A DNA stretch of 53,316 nt, taken from Sphingomonadaceae bacterium. Lineage in GTDB: Bacteria; Pseudomonadota; Alphaproteobacteria; Sphingomonadales; Sphingomonadaceae. This document shows, piece by piece, positions 10,101-17,445 of the stretch. The stretch is taken from NCBI GenBank assembly GCA_002863155.1, contig PKED01000048.1:1-53316 (forward strand). Direction: 5' to 3'. Position 1 is the first letter of the stretch. The number at the start of each line of letters is the position of its first letter. The notes under the pieces are model-generated. The model was not told where the DNA came from, did no database searches, and saw only the letters and a list, made by a program, of their open reading frames with translations. A program made the translations under genes and the position numbers.

Positions 10101-10455
10101 GATCGAGCAGGTTAAGACCGGTGATACCGACACCGGCGCCAGGATTCTGCTGAGAGAAGGTGCTGCGCAGGCCCGGCAGGTTGTTCAGCGCGTCACCGAG
10201 ATTGTTTTGACCCTGCTGGAAGAGCTCATCGCCGGAAATCGAGGCAATTGGAACGATTGATTCGCCGTTGGGAACGCGGATGCGCGACCCGGTGACGATG
10301 ACGTCTTCAACGACCTCCTTGTCTTTCGTGGCGTCGTCTGCGGCACTGTCGTCAGCCGACTTCTGCGCCGGTGCGGTCTGCGCGAATGCGGCAGTCGGTG
10401 CTGCCATGAAAACGCCGGCAAGCGCGGTGGCGCTTAAAAGCTCCCTCATCTTCAT
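7177..10455 (-). CDS. TonB-dependent outer-membrane receptor
   Basis: A 1092-residue receptor. The N-terminal signal peptide is MKMRELLSATALAGVFMAAP with probable cleavage after AFA near residue 25. A TonB-box-like DVIVTGSRIR follows near residue 50. The plug domain contains LDLRGLGTARTLVLVNGRR and GSDAIAGVVNFVLRKDFNG, both typical of the large sphingomonad/xanthomonad receptors. A long beta-barrel region follows, and the last residue is Phe, as needed for barrel assembly. The start ATG 10455 has GGGGC upstream; an ATG two codons on is an alternative. Substrate is unknown: no adjacent hydrolase, sigma factor or binding protein indicates one. A strong terminator follows. Confidence 0.95.
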   Translation of the reverse strand: MKMRELLSATALAGVFMAAPTAAFAQTAPAQKSADDSAADDATKDKEVVEDVIVTGSRIRVPNGESIVPIASISGDELFQQGQNNLGDALNNLPGLRSTFSQQNPGAGVGITGLNLLDLRGLGTARTLVLVNGRRHVPADILNNAASPDVNTIANTLIERVDVVTGGNSALYGSDAIAGVVNFVLRKDFNGLQLRGQAGVSEAGYGANQIASFLAGRNFAEGRGNITIAGEYARQAQTYASDIPFLRQADGFATVDADVGGLPQGSDGFPDTIFVRDIRSSTIHRFGLAVVPQQTATAACGIGTLANNGPANTNGTPFSCNYVFAPSGSATLQTGTRFGTGPAGTFIGGNGQTGREDRQLSIFPFNQRYNINLLAHYAFSDAFEVFFEGKYVRTESAGNQLGPTFINNTTGSLGQDARINPRLDNPFLPLGTRNTIAAAYTASNCGFALGAGIAAATCQVGNAATQAARAAAIADGSYRFLFGRNLTDSPNREETFTRSTYRFVGGVRGQFLGDWNYEVSVNYGKFEEETVARGFVDRQRFLLSLDAGRNPVTGAIQCRSQFDPTAAVGAPGLSGTAADPAKLAADIAACVPYNVFGSSDNSAAVNYFNSLFRNRSSIDQLDISGFVGGNTSKFFNLPGGPVSFVIGGEYRRENAFNDSDPAADNGFSNFVFLGDVPTQTFEVREGYAEVRVPVLKDIPFFHQLTLTGAGRVSNYNGATGTVFTYNGGFEWAPVRDIRFRGVYGRAVRAPNVSETSFPNVPNFANGFVDPCNANAIANGTAARVTNCQGQLSAAQLANLPLAGYSLGVISGSNPNLQAESSDSYTLGVVVKPRWLRGVTLSVDYYDITVSNVIVSLAAQTIVNSCYDSPGLSSPLCGAFQRNLGATAGPAGELSGQVLFNTTIQGPQNFARRLARGIDTQVTYDHSFSDKVSLSTKLIWTHTLQRSNFENPSIPNTENIIVGELGDPVDEFRFDASLKLDRFTFSYGLQFIGPQLTSTFENFLPNNAGVTGQTGLPLNSDITNVVYYPTITYHDLRMDVLVAGTNKRSLNFTVGVDNVFNQNPPFGLAATGAGSAIYSVRGRNFYAGFRAKF

Positions 10456-10904
10456 TAATTTTGCCCCAGTTTGCGAGCGAAAGTGCCCTAAGGACGACCA
10501 TCAAATCGATCTTACGCGCGCGATGCAAGGCGCCGACGGCGGATTTCCAGCCTTTTCGTTAAGTTTCTCTGTGGGCTGTTGCATGTTTGTCACGGTCGCA
10601 AACCGCACTGTTCACGCCACAAAATTACTTGGCTGACTGTATTGCGACATCGATACGCGACAAGGTTAAAACAATTGGCTGTAATTAATGTGCCGAATGA
10701 CGACATTTCGGTACTCGACTCGAGGTCACGCCATCACAAGGTTGCAGAAAGCCAATTTTTTGTCCGATCCGGTATTCCGGATCGGCTATCGTGAAACCGC
10801 TTCGAAACACCGCATTCGTATGCATGCGCCGCCAACCGACATGTCGGTCGGCTTCGTGCCGTCACCGGACTGAACGACATTCGCAATCGCGAATCGCCAC
10901 TGAT
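10456..10904. other. Intergenic region between thiolase and TonB receptor, with two palindromes
   Basis: This 449-bp gap holds no convincing gene. It has lower GC than its surroundings and should carry the promoter of the receptor on the minus strand. A perfect 9-bp stem with loop TATT lies at 10764-10785 (CCGATCCGG / CCGGATCGG); its run of T lies on the wrong side for a standard terminator. A perfect 14-bp palindrome, ACCGACATGTCGGT, lies at 10835-10848, and a 6-bp hairpin (ATTCGC/GCGAAT) lies close to the thiolase stop. One of these may end the thiolase transcript or serve as an operator; the sequence does not decide. Confidence 0.5.
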
Positions 10905-12077
10905 CTACCGCTCGACGCAGACCGCGATGCCCATGCCACCGCCGATGCACAGCGTCGCCAGCCCCTTCTTGGCGTCGCGGCGGCCCATTTCATACAGCAG
11001 GGTCGTCAGCACCCGCGCGCCCGATGCGCCGATCGGATGGCCGATCGCGATCGCGCCGCCATTGACGTTGATCTTGGCGGTATCCCAGCCGAGTTCCTTG
11101 TTCACCGACAATGCCTGCGCGGCAAAGGCTTCGTTCGATTCGATCAGGTCGAGATCGCCGATCGCCCAGCCCGCCTTTTCGAGCGCGCGGCGGACGGCAG
11201 GGGCGGGGCCGATGCCCATGATCGACGGGTCGACGCCCGCGGAGGCCCAGCTAGCGATGCGGGCGAGCACCGGCATGCCCCGCGCCTCCGCCTCTTCGCG
11301 GCTGGTGATGACGAGCGCGGCGGCGCCGTCGTTCAGTCCACTGGCATTGGCGGCGGTGACGGTGCCGTCCTTCTTGAAGGCCGGCCGCAGCCCCGATACG
11401 CTGTCGATCGTCGCGCCGTCGCGGATATATTCGTCCTGCTCGACGATCGTGTCGCCCTTGCGGCCCTTGATCGTGACCGGGGCGATCTCGTCGCGGAAGC
11501 GGCCCTCGGCGCGCGCGGCGGAGGCCTTGTTCTGCGAAGCGACCGCGAATTCGTCCTGATCGGCGCGGGTGACCTGGTACTTCTCCGCCAGATTTTCGGC
11601 GGTGATTCCCATATGATAGCCGTTGAACACGTCGATCAGGCCGTCCTTGATCATCGTGTCGACCAGGCTCAGATCGCCCATCTTGGTGCCGCCGCGCAGG
11701 TTCTGCGCGTGGGGGGCAAGACTCATCGATTCCTGGCCGCCCGCGACGACAATCGTCGCATCGCCGCTGGCGATCGCCTGATAGGCAAGCGCGACCGCGC
11801 GCAGGCCCGATCCGCAGACCTGGTTGACGCCCCAGGCGGGCACCTCCTTGGGGATGCCGGCCGCCATCGACGCCTGACGCGCGGGATTCTGACCCTGTGC
11901 CGCCGTCAGCACCTGGCCCAGAATCACTTCGGACACATCCTCGCCGCTGATGCCTGCCTGCGCCATCGCCGCCTCGATCGCGACGCGGCCCAGTTCGTGC
12001 GCCGGCGTCGTCGCAAAGGCGCCGTTGAAGCTGCCGACCGGCGTGCGCTTGGCGGCGGTGATGACGATGTCGGACAT
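10905..12077 (-). CDS. Acetyl-CoA C-acyltransferase (thiolase)
   Basis: A 390-residue thiolase of the PhaA/AtoB type. The acylated Cys lies in [12 protein letters not shown] near residue 88. The catalytic [11 protein letters not shown] (His) and [11 protein letters not shown] (Cys) lie near the C-terminus, and [12 protein letters not shown] is also conserved. The start is ATG 12077, with GGAG spaced correctly upstream. It condenses two acetyl-CoA to acetoacetyl-CoA or cleaves 3-ketoacyl-CoA. It is followed upstream by a PhaC-like gene on the same strand and divergent phaR, so a role in polyhydroxyalkanoate precursor supply is likely. A biosynthetic versus degradative role is not fixed by sequence. 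Confidence 0.95.
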   Translation of the reverse strand: MSDIVITAAKRTPVGSFNGAFATTPAHELGRVAIEAAMAQAGISGEDVSEVILGQVLTAAQGQNPARQASMAAGIPKEVPAWGVNQVCGSGLRAVALAYQAIASGDATIVVAGGQESMSLAPHAQNLRGGTKMGDLSLVDTMIKDGLIDVFNGYHMGITAENLAEKYQVTRADQDEFAVASQNKASAARAEGRFRDEIAPVTIKGRKGDTIVEQDEYIRDGATIDSVSGLRPAFKKDGTVTAANASGLNDGAAALVITSREEAEARGMPVLARIASWASAGVDPSIMGIGPAPAVRRALEKAGWAIGDLDLIESNEAFAAQALSVNKELGWDTAKINVNGGAIAIGHPIGASGARVLTTLLYEMGRRDAKKGLATLCIGGGMGIAVCVER

Positions 12078-12114
12078 GAAAGTCTCCTGCGGTCGGGTTG
12101 TCTGTGGTTACAGG

Positions 12115-13206
12115 CTATCTAGCCCCGGCGACCGCGCTAATCCAGTCGGCAAGCGGCGCCCAGAGCTGGTCGCGTGCACGACCGCCGACGACCATGCCGA
12201 CATGCCCTGCATCCAGCGCGCGGCGATCGGCAAAACCGGCAGCGCTCGCCTCAGGGACGATGCGGTCGGACGTCGAGACGAAATCGATCGCGGGGCAGTC
12301 GAGCGCGGCCGGGTCGATGGCCCGCGCGCCGATTGTCCAGCCGCCGCTGCCCGGCAGGTCGCGCGCGAAAAAGTCGAACAGCTGGGCGCCTGCCGCATAG
12401 GTCAGCGGTGCACCGCCATTCGCCCAGTCCTCAAGCGCGACAAAGGCGCGGGCGGCGGGGCTGTCGGGCGCCATCGCCGCGAAAGCTTCGAACTTCGCGA
12501 TGGTGCGGGCGGGGTCGAGCGACCAGAACGCGCTCTGCAGCACTTCCATCGGCACCAGGCCGAGCGGGGCGCAGATCGGCTCGGCCTGGTGCCACAGCGC
12601 CGCGATCCGCGCGCGCGCCGCGTCACCAAAGCCCGCAAAGCGCCACGGCGCGGCAATCATCGCCAGGCCCGAAACCGGTGTCAGCGCGGCGGCGGCCGCC
12701 GCCATCGTCCCGCCCAGGCAATAGCCGGCTAGCACGGGCGCGGTGCCGAACCGCTCGCAAAGCCAGTCGACCATCGGCACCAGCAGCGTCGCGACATGCC
12801 CGCCGATATCGAGCGCCCGTTCGGTCGATGACGGGGTGCCCCAGTCGAGTAGCAATGCATGATGCCCGCGCGCCCCAAGCCAGCGCAGCATCGATCGGTC
12901 GGGCGCCAGATCGAGGACGAAAGGCGGGTTGATGAGGGAGGGGACGAACAGCACCGGCGGTCCCGCAGCGCCGCTCGCGCGGCCATAATCGCGTACCACC
13001 GCGCGGCCGATCCGGTGCACGGGCGGCGGCATGGGATGGGGCGGCCCCCGGTCGGCGGCCTGATAGGCGCGCAGCCCCGCCAGTGCAGCATGCCGCCGCG
13101 CGGGATCGGCGGCGGTTTCGCTGCGCAGCATATCGAGAAATAACGGCAAAGGGCGGGGGCCGTGTTGCAGTGCCGCATGAAATGGTGATAAAGCCGCTTC
13201 ATCCAC
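12115..13206 (-). CDS. PhaC-like alpha/beta hydrolase
   Basis: About 363 residues, alpha/beta-hydrolase fold. The nucleophile elbow is AGYCLGGTM, with Cys in place of Ser, as in PHA synthases. The acid segment is FVSTSDRIVP and the C-terminal His is in DAGHVGMV, so the Cys-Asp-His triad appears complete. At this length it resembles the class III/IV catalytic subunit rather than the ~580-residue class I enzyme. I chose GTG at 13206, with GGGGAG upstream, because the ATG at 13236 would overlap the divergent phaR start. It may polymerise hydroxyacyl-CoA or act as a depolymerase-like or transacylase enzyme. Thiolase lies just downstream. Confidence 0.8.
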   Translation of the reverse strand: MDEAALSPFHAALQHGPRPLPLFLDMLRSETAADPARRHAALAGLRAYQAADRGPPHPMPPPVHRIGRAVVRDYGRASGAAGPPVLFVPSLINPPFVLDLAPDRSMLRWLGARGHHALLLDWGTPSSTERALDIGGHVATLLVPMVDWLCERFGTAPVLAGYCLGGTMAAAAAALTPVSGLAMIAAPWRFAGFGDAARARIAALWHQAEPICAPLGLVPMEVLQSAFWSLDPARTIAKFEAFAAMAPDSPAARAFVALEDWANGGAPLTYAAGAQLFDFFARDLPGSGGWTIGARAIDPAALDCPAIDFVSTSDRIVPEASAAGFADRRALDAGHVGMVVGGRARDQLWAPLADWISAVAGAR

Positions 13207-13223
13207 GCGTGAGAGTCTCCCCG

Positions 13224-13760
13224 ATGAAAAAAGCATCCCCCGACGGCGTCGTCATCATCAAGAAATACGCCAATCGTCGGCTCTATAATACCGAGACTTC
13301 ATCCTACATTACGCTGGAGCATCTGGCGGTGATGACGCGCGAAGGCCGCGACTTCAAGGTCGTCGATGCCAAGACCGACGACGATATCACGCATAATGTG
13401 CTGACCCAGATCATCATGGAAGAGGAATCGCGCGGCCAGACGATGCTGCCGGTCAATTTCCTGCGCCAGCTCATCTCGATGTACGGCGATTCGATGCAGG
13501 CAATGGTGCCGGGCTACCTTGAGGCGTCGATGGAAGGCTTTCGCCGCAACCAGGCGCAGTTCAAGTCCGCCGTCGAGGGAGCATTCGCGCATTCGCCTTT
13601 TGCCGAAATCGCCAAGCGCAACATGGAAATGTTCGAAGCCGCAACCGCCGCGTTCAAGCCGCCGGTAGCGGGCGGGGCGGTGAGCAAGGACGACGAGATC
13701 GCCGCGCTCCGCGCCGAGCTTGCGAGCCTCCAGGAAAAGGTCAACAAGCTCGGCGAGTGA
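13224..13760 (+). CDS. phaR: Polyhydroxyalkanoate synthesis repressor PhaR
   Basis: A 178-residue protein. The conserved N-terminal DNA/PHB-binding region is VIIKKYANRRLYNTETSSYI, followed by ITHNVLTQIIMEEE. The C-terminus ends in a predicted coiled coil (about residues 150-178, ALRAELASLQEKVNKL). PhaR senses PHA granules and represses phasin genes and its own expression. It diverges from the PhaC-like gene with only 17 bp between starts, so the two promoters must overlap the opposite coding regions. The start ATG 13224 gives the family N-terminus MKKASPDG. Confidence 0.95.
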   Translation: MKKASPDGVVIIKKYANRRLYNTETSSYITLEHLAVMTREGRDFKVVDAKTDDDITHNVLTQIIMEEESRGQTMLPVNFLRQLISMYGDSMQAMVPGYLEASMEGFRRNQAQFKSAVEGAFAHSPFAEIAKRNMEMFEAATAAFKPPVAGGAVSKDDEIAALRAELASLQEKVNKLGE

Positions 13761-13772
13761 GCACCACGCGGA

Positions 13773-14579
13773 TCAGCGCGCGGGCTTCACGAATTTGAGC
13801 GTCATCCGGTCGCTTTCGCCGATCGCGGCATATTTCGCGCGGTCCTTGTCGGCTTCGGCATAATTGGGCGGCAGCGTCCAGACCCCCTTGGGGTAATCGT
13901 GCGTGTCCTTCGGATTGGCGTTGACCGCGCTTTCGCCCACCAGCTTGAACCCCGCCTTGGTCGCGTGCGCGATCACCGACGACCGTTTCATATAGCCGCT
14001 CTTTGCTTCTGTGATGCCGGTCGCGTCCTCGGGCAGGCGGTGCTCGACGACACCAAGCGTCCCGCCGGGCTTGAGCATCGCGAACATCTGGTCGAACGCC
14101 GCCTGGGTCTGGTCGGTCGCGCCGAAGCTCCAGTTATGGACGTTGCGGAAGGTCAGCACCACGTCGGCGCTGCCCGGTGCCACCCGGTCGGGCGCGTCGG
14201 CGCTGGGAAAGGTCGCGAACTTGATCTTGCCATAGACCGCGCCATTGGCAGCCATCAGTTTCTGCACGCCCGCGCGCGCGCGCTCGCTGGGGGCGGCGGC
14301 GGTGTAGCTGCCCTTGGCGAGATAGGGTGCCAGAATCTCGGTGTACCAGCCGCCCGCCGGCCAGATTTCGACGACATTGTCGGTCGGCTTCACGCCGAAA
14401 AAGGCCAGCGTTTCGGCGGGGTGGCGATAGGCGTCGCGCTGGACGTTGGCGGGCGTGCGCGACGGCGCCTTGATCGCGGCGAGCAGCGCGGGCGAAGGCG
14501 TTGGCGAAGCGGCGACGAGCGCGCCACCCGCGGTAAGCGCGACAATGGCGAACGGCGCGATCAGATGGCGAGTACGCAT
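13773..14579 (-). CDS. Exported class I methyltransferase-like protein
   Basis: A 268-residue protein starting at ATG 14579 with GAGGAGA upstream. The N-terminus MRTRHLIAPFAIVALTAGG with AAS near residue 25 is a signal peptide. The rest has a Rossmann methyltransferase layout: NVVEIWPAGGWYTEILAPYL takes the place of motif I, VVLTFRNVHNW matches motif IV, and MLKPGGTLGVVEHR is the post-II segment. The glycine-rich SAM loop is altered (WPAGG rather than GxGxG). Methylation outside the cytoplasm would lack SAM, so it may have another ligand or a cytosolic form. It converges with phaR. Function unknown. Confidence 0.75.
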   Translation of the reverse strand: MRTRHLIAPFAIVALTAGGALVAASPTPSPALLAAIKAPSRTPANVQRDAYRHPAETLAFFGVKPTDNVVEIWPAGGWYTEILAPYLAKGSYTAAAPSERARAGVQKLMAANGAVYGKIKFATFPSADAPDRVAPGSADVVLTFRNVHNWSFGATDQTQAAFDQMFAMLKPGGTLGVVEHRLPEDATGITEAKSGYMKRSSVIAHATKAGFKLVGESAVNANPKDTHDYPKGVWTLPPNYAEADKDRAKYAAIGESDRMTLKFVKPAR

Positions 14580-14680
14580 TGGATTCTCCTCATGAATCGG
14601 TCCGTTCGCTCTTGTGGCGTTGGGTCGAAGCGGATGCAAGCGCGTAGCATCCTGTGCTTCGAGTCGCTTAGTATGTTGCG

Positions 14681-16147
14681 CTAGCGGCGCAGTTCCAAAT
14701 CGCGACGCAGATAGACCAGCGTGCGGTAATTTTCGCGCGGGGTGGTGTAAATGACGCGGTAGTCGCGGCGCAGCACAGGCCGCAGCACGGCCAGGCTCGC
14801 GCTGTTCCAGATCGCCAGCCGCCGCGTTGACGCTACAATGACGGGCGGGCGGCGGCTGAGGATGCGGGCAACCTCGCGCGCTTCGTCGATGCCGGTCGCG
14901 CCCTGTTCGGTGGTGTAGGCGAGCAGGTTGGGAAAGGCATAGGCCGTCGGCAGGCAGGCATGGGCGAGGTGATAGGTGATCGTGTCGCCGATGAAGACAT
15001 AGGGGCATGCCCTCCGGCTGTTTGCCGCGACCAGCCGCGCGACGATACGCGCGCCGGCCGCGTCGTTCGGGCGCAGCTGCGCACGGACAAGCAGGATCAT
15101 CAGCCCGAGCCCGAGCACGCCGATCAGCGCGCGGGCGTTACGGCCGAGCGTGGGCGCCGCCGCCAATGCGAAGGGCGCGACGAGCGGCAGGGCGTAATGA
15201 TCGAAAAAGGTGCCGATCGCCGCAAAGCCGATCAGCGCGCTCGCCACCCAGAGCGCGGCCAGGCGAGTCTCGGCGGCCCTGTTGCCGCGCATCCGGCTGC
15301 GCCAGCCAAGCGCACCCGCGACGATCAGCGGCGTCAGCTGCGCGAAAATGCCGAGCAGGCGCATCAGCAGCTGATCGATCGGATAGCCCGCCCGCAGGAA
15401 GATCGACGTCACATTGGCGAACCAGAAGGCATCGGCCGCCGTCGTGCCGAGTCCGCGATACCAGGCGATCACGGCCAGCGTCGGCGCCCCGCCCACGGCC
15501 ATCCACAACATCGCCGCGAGCGCCAGCCGCGGCAGGCCCGCACCCGCGCGCCGCAGATACCAAAGATGGGCGAGGCCGAAGAACACGCCTTCGAACACCG
15601 GGGTGTACTTCACCTGGATCGCCAGCCCTGCGAGCAGGCAGGCCGCCAGGCCGTTCGCCAGGATCGCGCCGACCGCGCGGCGCTCGGCAAGCCCGGGGAG
15701 GCGGAGCACCAGAAGCATCGCCGCTGCCATTGGCAGATTGTAGAAAACCGGCGACTGCCCACCGCGTCCGCCGAGCAGGGATACCCAGATCAGATAGGCG
15801 ATGCCCGCCGCGACCGCGCCGGCGGCGTTCGCGCCAAGCGTGCGGGCGCCCCGCCACACCAGCCAGCCGGTGGCCGCCGCAAAGCCGGTCGCGGTCAGCT
15901 GATAAGCCAGTATCCCGTCGCCCGGCAGCAGGCGGATCGCGGCGTAGATCAGGAACAGCCCGATCGGCTTGCGATCCCAGATGTCGACATAAGGCAGCGC
16001 GCCGTGCAGCATCCGGTCGCCGACCAGCAGATAATATTGCTCGTCGACATGGATCACCGGATTGCCGAAATCCCAGCAGCGCAGCAGCAGTGCGGCGAGC
16101 ATCAGGATGAGGGCGGCCGGCACGGGCCGCGACAGCTGCCGGTTCAT
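14681..16147 (-). CDS. GT39-like membrane glycosyltransferase
   Basis: A 488-residue polytopic membrane protein, with about ten hydrophobic segments. After the first membrane helix comes HVDEQYYLLVGDRMLHG, matching the acidic first periplasmic loop of the ArnT/PMT (GT39, GT-C) superfamily. The pair DIWDRKPIGLFL in the same loop is also typical. The soluble C-terminal part (about 390-488) is smaller. Such enzymes use polyprenyl-phosphate sugars on the periplasmic side. It starts 5 bp after the stop of the aspartyl-protease gene, so they are probably one operon. Acceptor is unknown. Confidence 0.75.
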   Translation of the reverse strand: MNRQLSRPVPAALILMLAALLLRCWDFGNPVIHVDEQYYLLVGDRMLHGALPYVDIWDRKPIGLFLIYAAIRLLPGDGILAYQLTATGFAAATGWLVWRGARTLGANAAGAVAAGIAYLIWVSLLGGRGGQSPVFYNLPMAAAMLLVLRLPGLAERRAVGAILANGLAACLLAGLAIQVKYTPVFEGVFFGLAHLWYLRRAGAGLPRLALAAMLWMAVGGAPTLAVIAWYRGLGTTAADAFWFANVTSIFLRAGYPIDQLLMRLLGIFAQLTPLIVAGALGWRSRMRGNRAAETRLAALWVASALIGFAAIGTFFDHYALPLVAPFALAAAPTLGRNARALIGVLGLGLMILLVRAQLRPNDAAGARIVARLVAANSRRACPYVFIGDTITYHLAHACLPTAYAFPNLLAYTTEQGATGIDEAREVARILSRRPPVIVASTRRLAIWNSASLAVLRPVLRRDYRVIYTTPRENYRTLVYLRRDLELRR

Positions 16148-16152
16148 CGCCG

Positions 16153-17349
16153 TCAGTAGAAGTGCCGCAGCGTGAGCGTGCGGGCCGCTCCGTCGCACAA
16201 AGTGAAGGCAATGACGCGCCCCGGCGCCCCGACCGACCAGCCGGGGAGCGACGAGCGCGGATAGTCGGCGGTGATCGGCATGCCGTCGATCGCGCAGATC
16301 GTGTCGCCGTCGCGCCAGCCTGCCGCCTCGGCCGGGCCGCCGCGCATGACATGCAGCACGCGCAGCCGATCGCCGGCAAAGCGGGTCAGCAGCCCGCTTG
16401 TCGACCGCATCGGCAGTCGGTCGGCACTCGCGCTGGGGCTCAGCACCATCCGCCCCGCGCGCGGATCGAGCAGGACGTGATAGCCTTCCAGAAAGCCCGA
16501 TCCGATCCGGCCGGCCGCGCCGACCGATTGCGAGAAACCGCCGGTGGGCTCGACGCGCAGCTCGACCGTGCGCGCCGTGATCCGCCCGACCGACAGCCGC
16601 TCGACGATCGCCATCGTGCTCACCTGCGGCCCGCCGACGCCGTACGCGATGGTGGTCGTGGTGGGCAGCGCGGACGGGCGGGCCACGTGCCACGACGGCT
16701 GCGACAGCGTCACCGACGTGCCGTCGCCGGTATCGACGATGATCGGGCGCAGCCGCTTGCCGCCCAGTGTCAGCTCGGTGACATAGACCTGCGCCTCGGG
16801 CGCGATGCGGAGCGGCGCGACCTCGCCCCGAAACGGCAGGCGGCCCGATGGCAGCAGGCGGAATCGGCGCGCGGCATAATCGATCTCTAGCGCATGGGCG
16901 GCGAGCATGTCCTGGCCGACGAGCAGGTCGGGCCCGGTCGCCTCGCCGGTGGCGTTGGCCGGCAGCGCCGCCACCGTCACGCCCCCGCCGCGCCGGTCGA
17001 GCGCGCCGAACGCCATGCTGCGGGTGGGCGCCCAGCCGAACGCGACCTTGCCGCCGATCGCCTGCGCCATCCCGCGCGGCTGCACCTTCAATCCGGCGCG
17101 GGCGGCAAAGGCGGGCGAGGCCACCGTCGCGGTGACGCCGGTATCGAGCACGGCGACTGCGGTGACACCGTTGATCTGCGCATCGAAGCGGATCTGGTTG
17201 CCGGCGGTGACCGAAAACGACACCCAGCGTTCTTCGGCGTCGTCGGCAAGCGTCGACGTGCCGGTGCCGGGCAGCAGCGCGGCGGCCGTGCCGAACAGCG
17301 TGATGAAGAGCAGGACAGGGGCCAGCAGGATCGCGCGCATCGCCTGCAC
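16153..17349 (-). CDS. Exported retropepsin-like aspartyl protease with PDZ domain
   Basis: A 398-residue protein with a hydrophobic signal segment at residues 5-25. Two retropepsin-like repeats carry VLDTGVTA (Asp69) and IVDTGDGTS (Asp206), each with a downstream hydrophobic-Gly segment. A C-terminal PDZ-like domain (about 300-398) has the ligand loop motif GGPAEAAGWRDGDTICAIDG. This matches the aspartyl-protease-family/PDZ proteins of alphaproteobacteria. The start is GTG 17349, with GGGG 7 nt upstream; ATG 17340 is an alternative. It is followed after 5 bp by the GT39-like gene. It should act in the periplasm; target unknown. Confidence 0.85.
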   Translation of the reverse strand: MQAMRAILLAPVLLFITLFGTAAALLPGTGTSTLADDAEERWVSFSVTAGNQIRFDAQINGVTAVAVLDTGVTATVASPAFAARAGLKVQPRGMAQAIGGKVAFGWAPTRSMAFGALDRRGGGVTVAALPANATGEATGPDLLVGQDMLAAHALEIDYAARRFRLLPSGRLPFRGEVAPLRIAPEAQVYVTELTLGGKRLRPIIVDTGDGTSVTLSQPSWHVARPSALPTTTTIAYGVGGPQVSTMAIVERLSVGRITARTVELRVEPTGGFSQSVGAAGRIGSGFLEGYHVLLDPRAGRMVLSPSASADRLPMRSTSGLLTRFAGDRLRVLHVMRGGPAEAAGWRDGDTICAIDGMPITADYPRSSLPGWSVGAPGRVIAFTLCDGAARTLTLRHFY

Positions 17350-17445
17350 AGCGATACCCCGTCCATCAAGGTAAAGAAATACTTACCGGAACGCCTTAGC
17401 GTACCGCGACGGGAACCCTGCCTGCCGTTTGCCGGTCAGCGGCGC

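Noticed and set aside
10764..10785. Stable 9-bp hairpin as an intrinsic terminator
   Set aside because: The T-run lies on the 5' side of the stem in plus orientation and an A-run follows in minus orientation, so it lacks the layout of a terminator for the thiolase; kept only as a palindrome.
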